Source: an uncultured Candidatus Melainabacteria bacterium
GTDB lineage: Bacteria; Cyanobacteriota; Vampirovibrionia; Gastranaerophilales; Gastranaerophilaceae
Reading direction: 5' to 3'
Assembly (NCBI GenBank): GCA_946186335.1
Contig: CAMHMW010000106.1
Location: 1-6,294 of the forward strand
DNA length: 6,294 bases
Shown piece after piece: positions 5,366-6,294 of the stretch (position 1 is its first letter; each line of letters begins with the position of its first letter). The position numbers and the translations under genes were made by a program. The notes beneath the pieces were generated by a model. That model saw only the letters and a program-made list of their open reading frames with translations, had not been told where the DNA came from and ran no database searches.

Positions 5366-6294
5366 AATAAGTGAATTAGCAAAAGAACTCGGGCTTCCGA
5401 GCAAAGAGGTCATTGAAAAGTTCACCCAATTGGGAATAACCGGCAAGACTCATTCAAGCACAGTTACGGTTGATCAGATAAGCCGTCTGAAAGACTTTAT
5501 TGCAAACGGCGGAGTTAAAAAAGCCGCAAAACCAAAGGCTTTTGTTGTTAAAAAAGCTAAAACACCGGAACCGCCTGTGGAAGAAAAACCCGTAGAAAAA
5601 CCGGAAGAAAAAGAAGAAACCCCTCCGCAAAAAACCGAAAAAGTTGAAAGACCCAAAGTTGAAATTGTAAAACCCGTAAATCGTCTCGAAATCGTAAGAC
5701 GTGCCCCTAAAAAAACAGATGAACCGGCAGGGGATAAACCGGCTAAAAGACCGCTTGACAAGAAATTCCCGCCAAAAAGCGATAAGCCGGCAGGGGATAA
5801 AAAGTTTACCAAACCAGATAAACCGGCAAGAGAAAACAGAGATTTCGGGGCTAAAAAACCGATAGAACGCCGTATTATTCCGCAGGAAATATATGAAAAT
5901 AAACCCGGCGGTATGAATAACAATTCTAAACGCAGAAATGACGGAAAGAAAAAAGATAAAGAATTTTCTAAAAAAGAAGAACAGGAAAGAATTTCATTAG
6001 AAAAAGCCGCAGCACAACATCACAAAAAGAAAACCCAGCGTACGGAAGATGTTGAAGAAGTAAAACAAATCGTTGTAACTCAGGCTATGACTATTTCCGA
6101 ACTGTCCGAAAAAATCAAAAAAACACCGGCAGAAATCGTTAAATTCCTAATGTTAAACGGTGTAATGGCAACAGTTAACCAACTTATTGATGTTGATGTT
6201 ATCAAAAAAGTCTGTGCGGAATACGAACTGGAAGTTCTTGAAGAAGATTTAGACGCATACATCGAACAGGAACTTGAAAAAGAGGAAAAAGCAA
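5346..6294 (+). CDS. infB: Translation initiation factor IF-2, N-terminal part (cut by window end)
   Basis: The frame is open from ATG 5346 to the window edge: 316 complete codons with no stop. Two IF2 N-terminal modules are visible: IRISELAKELGLPSKEVIEKF...GKTHSST (about residues 5-52) and MTISELSEKIKKTPAEIVKFLMLNG...LEV (about 248-297). Between them is a low-complexity linker rich in Lys, Pro and Glu, typical of IF2. The GTPase domain lies beyond the edge. IF2 is the GTPase that places initiator tRNA on the 30S subunit and promotes subunit joining. The module order and THSST motif fit the long cyanobacterial-type IF2. The start is supported by AAAGGA (5330-5335) ten bases upstream and by homology beginning at residue 5. 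The ATG lies inside ylxR with a 20-base overlap, suggesting coupled translation. Confidence 0.92.
   Translation, partial: MSYETIRISELAKELGLPSKEVIEKFTQLGITGKTHSSTVTVDQISRLKDFIANGGVKKAAKPKAFVVKKAKTPEPPVEEKPVEKPEEKEETPPQKTEKVERPKVEIVKPVNRLEIVRRAPKKTDEPAGDKPAKRPLDKKFPPKSDKPAGDKKFTKPDKPARENRDFGAKKPIERRIIPQEIYENKPGGMNNNSKRRNDGKKKDKEFSKKEEQERISLEKAAAQHHKKKTQRTEDVEEVKQIVVTQAMTISELSEKIKKTPAEIVKFLMLNGVMATVNQLIDVDVIKKVCAEYELEVLEEDLDAYIEQELEKEEKA
5718..5837 (+). repeat. Short imperfect repeats in the IF2 linker
   Basis: Three related 21-base units begin at 5718, 5781 and 5817 and encode DEPAGDK, DKPAGDK and DKPAREN (residues 125, 146 and 158). The first two share CCGGCAGGGGATAAA exactly (5724-5738 and 5787-5801), 63 bases apart and in frame. 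They look like local in-frame duplications in a disordered linker, which may vary in copy number between strains. Confidence 0.6.

Noticed and set aside
5474..5923. 149-codon open frame on the - strand, rich in Ser, Phe, Leu and Gly
   Set aside because: It is the antisense of the Lys/Pro/Glu-rich IF2 linker; that codon bias removes stops on the other strand. It has no recognisable domain and infB clearly occupies the + strand.
54..6294. Possible UGA codon reassignment, since none of the eight complete genes ends in TGA
   Set aside because: No gene has an in-frame TGA either, and eight stops in an AT-rich genome are too few for their absence to mean anything.

Overview
The window is an AT-rich bacterial chromosome segment, densely packed with housekeeping genes. 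It holds seven complete genes on the + strand, one on the - strand, and the 5' part of a large gene running off the right edge. Nothing indicates a phage, transposon, CRISPR array or defence island. The likely source is the cyanobacterial line, most plausibly a non-photosynthetic, AT-rich relative such as the gut Gastranaerophilales (Melainabacteria). This rests on the SecG loop with a HSPKGDG motif, on release factor 1 segments that read like cyanobacterial RF1, and on a NrtR-type regulator. It is an inference from remembered family resemblance, not a search result.

Layout. Positions 54-1673 form a tight + strand cluster: a NrtR-like Nudix/winged-helix regulator, the translocon subunit secG (TAATG overlap), and a FabG-like short-chain dehydrogenase/reductase 10 bases further on. 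The dehydrogenase converges on a short - strand gene for a DUF721 (DciA-like) protein at 1701-2045. That gene diverges, across only 38 bases, from a DHH/DHHA1 phosphoesterase of the NrnA type (2084-3055). A YihY/UPF0761 membrane protein gene overlaps the end of nrnA by 7 bases. After a 50-base gap come prfA (release factor 1), ylxR (TTG start) and infB (translation initiation factor 2). The infB start lies inside the end of ylxR, and the gene is cut by the window edge after 316 codons.

Functional themes. The right half is a translation cluster (RF1, YlxR, IF2), with NrnA, a usual companion of the nusA-infB region, placed upstream instead of downstream. The left part mixes a probable NAD-related regulator, protein secretion and an oxidoreductase, with no single pathway obvious.

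The most interesting signal concerns expression. nrnA and prfA both lack a Shine-Dalgarno sequence. Both have an extended -10-like element (TGTTA...T) ending exactly six bases before the ATG, with a -35-like hexamer at normal spacing, which predicts leaderless mRNAs. nrtR, secG, ylxR and infB instead carry recognisable Shine-Dalgarno sequences. I do not see a clearly novel multi-gene system in this window.
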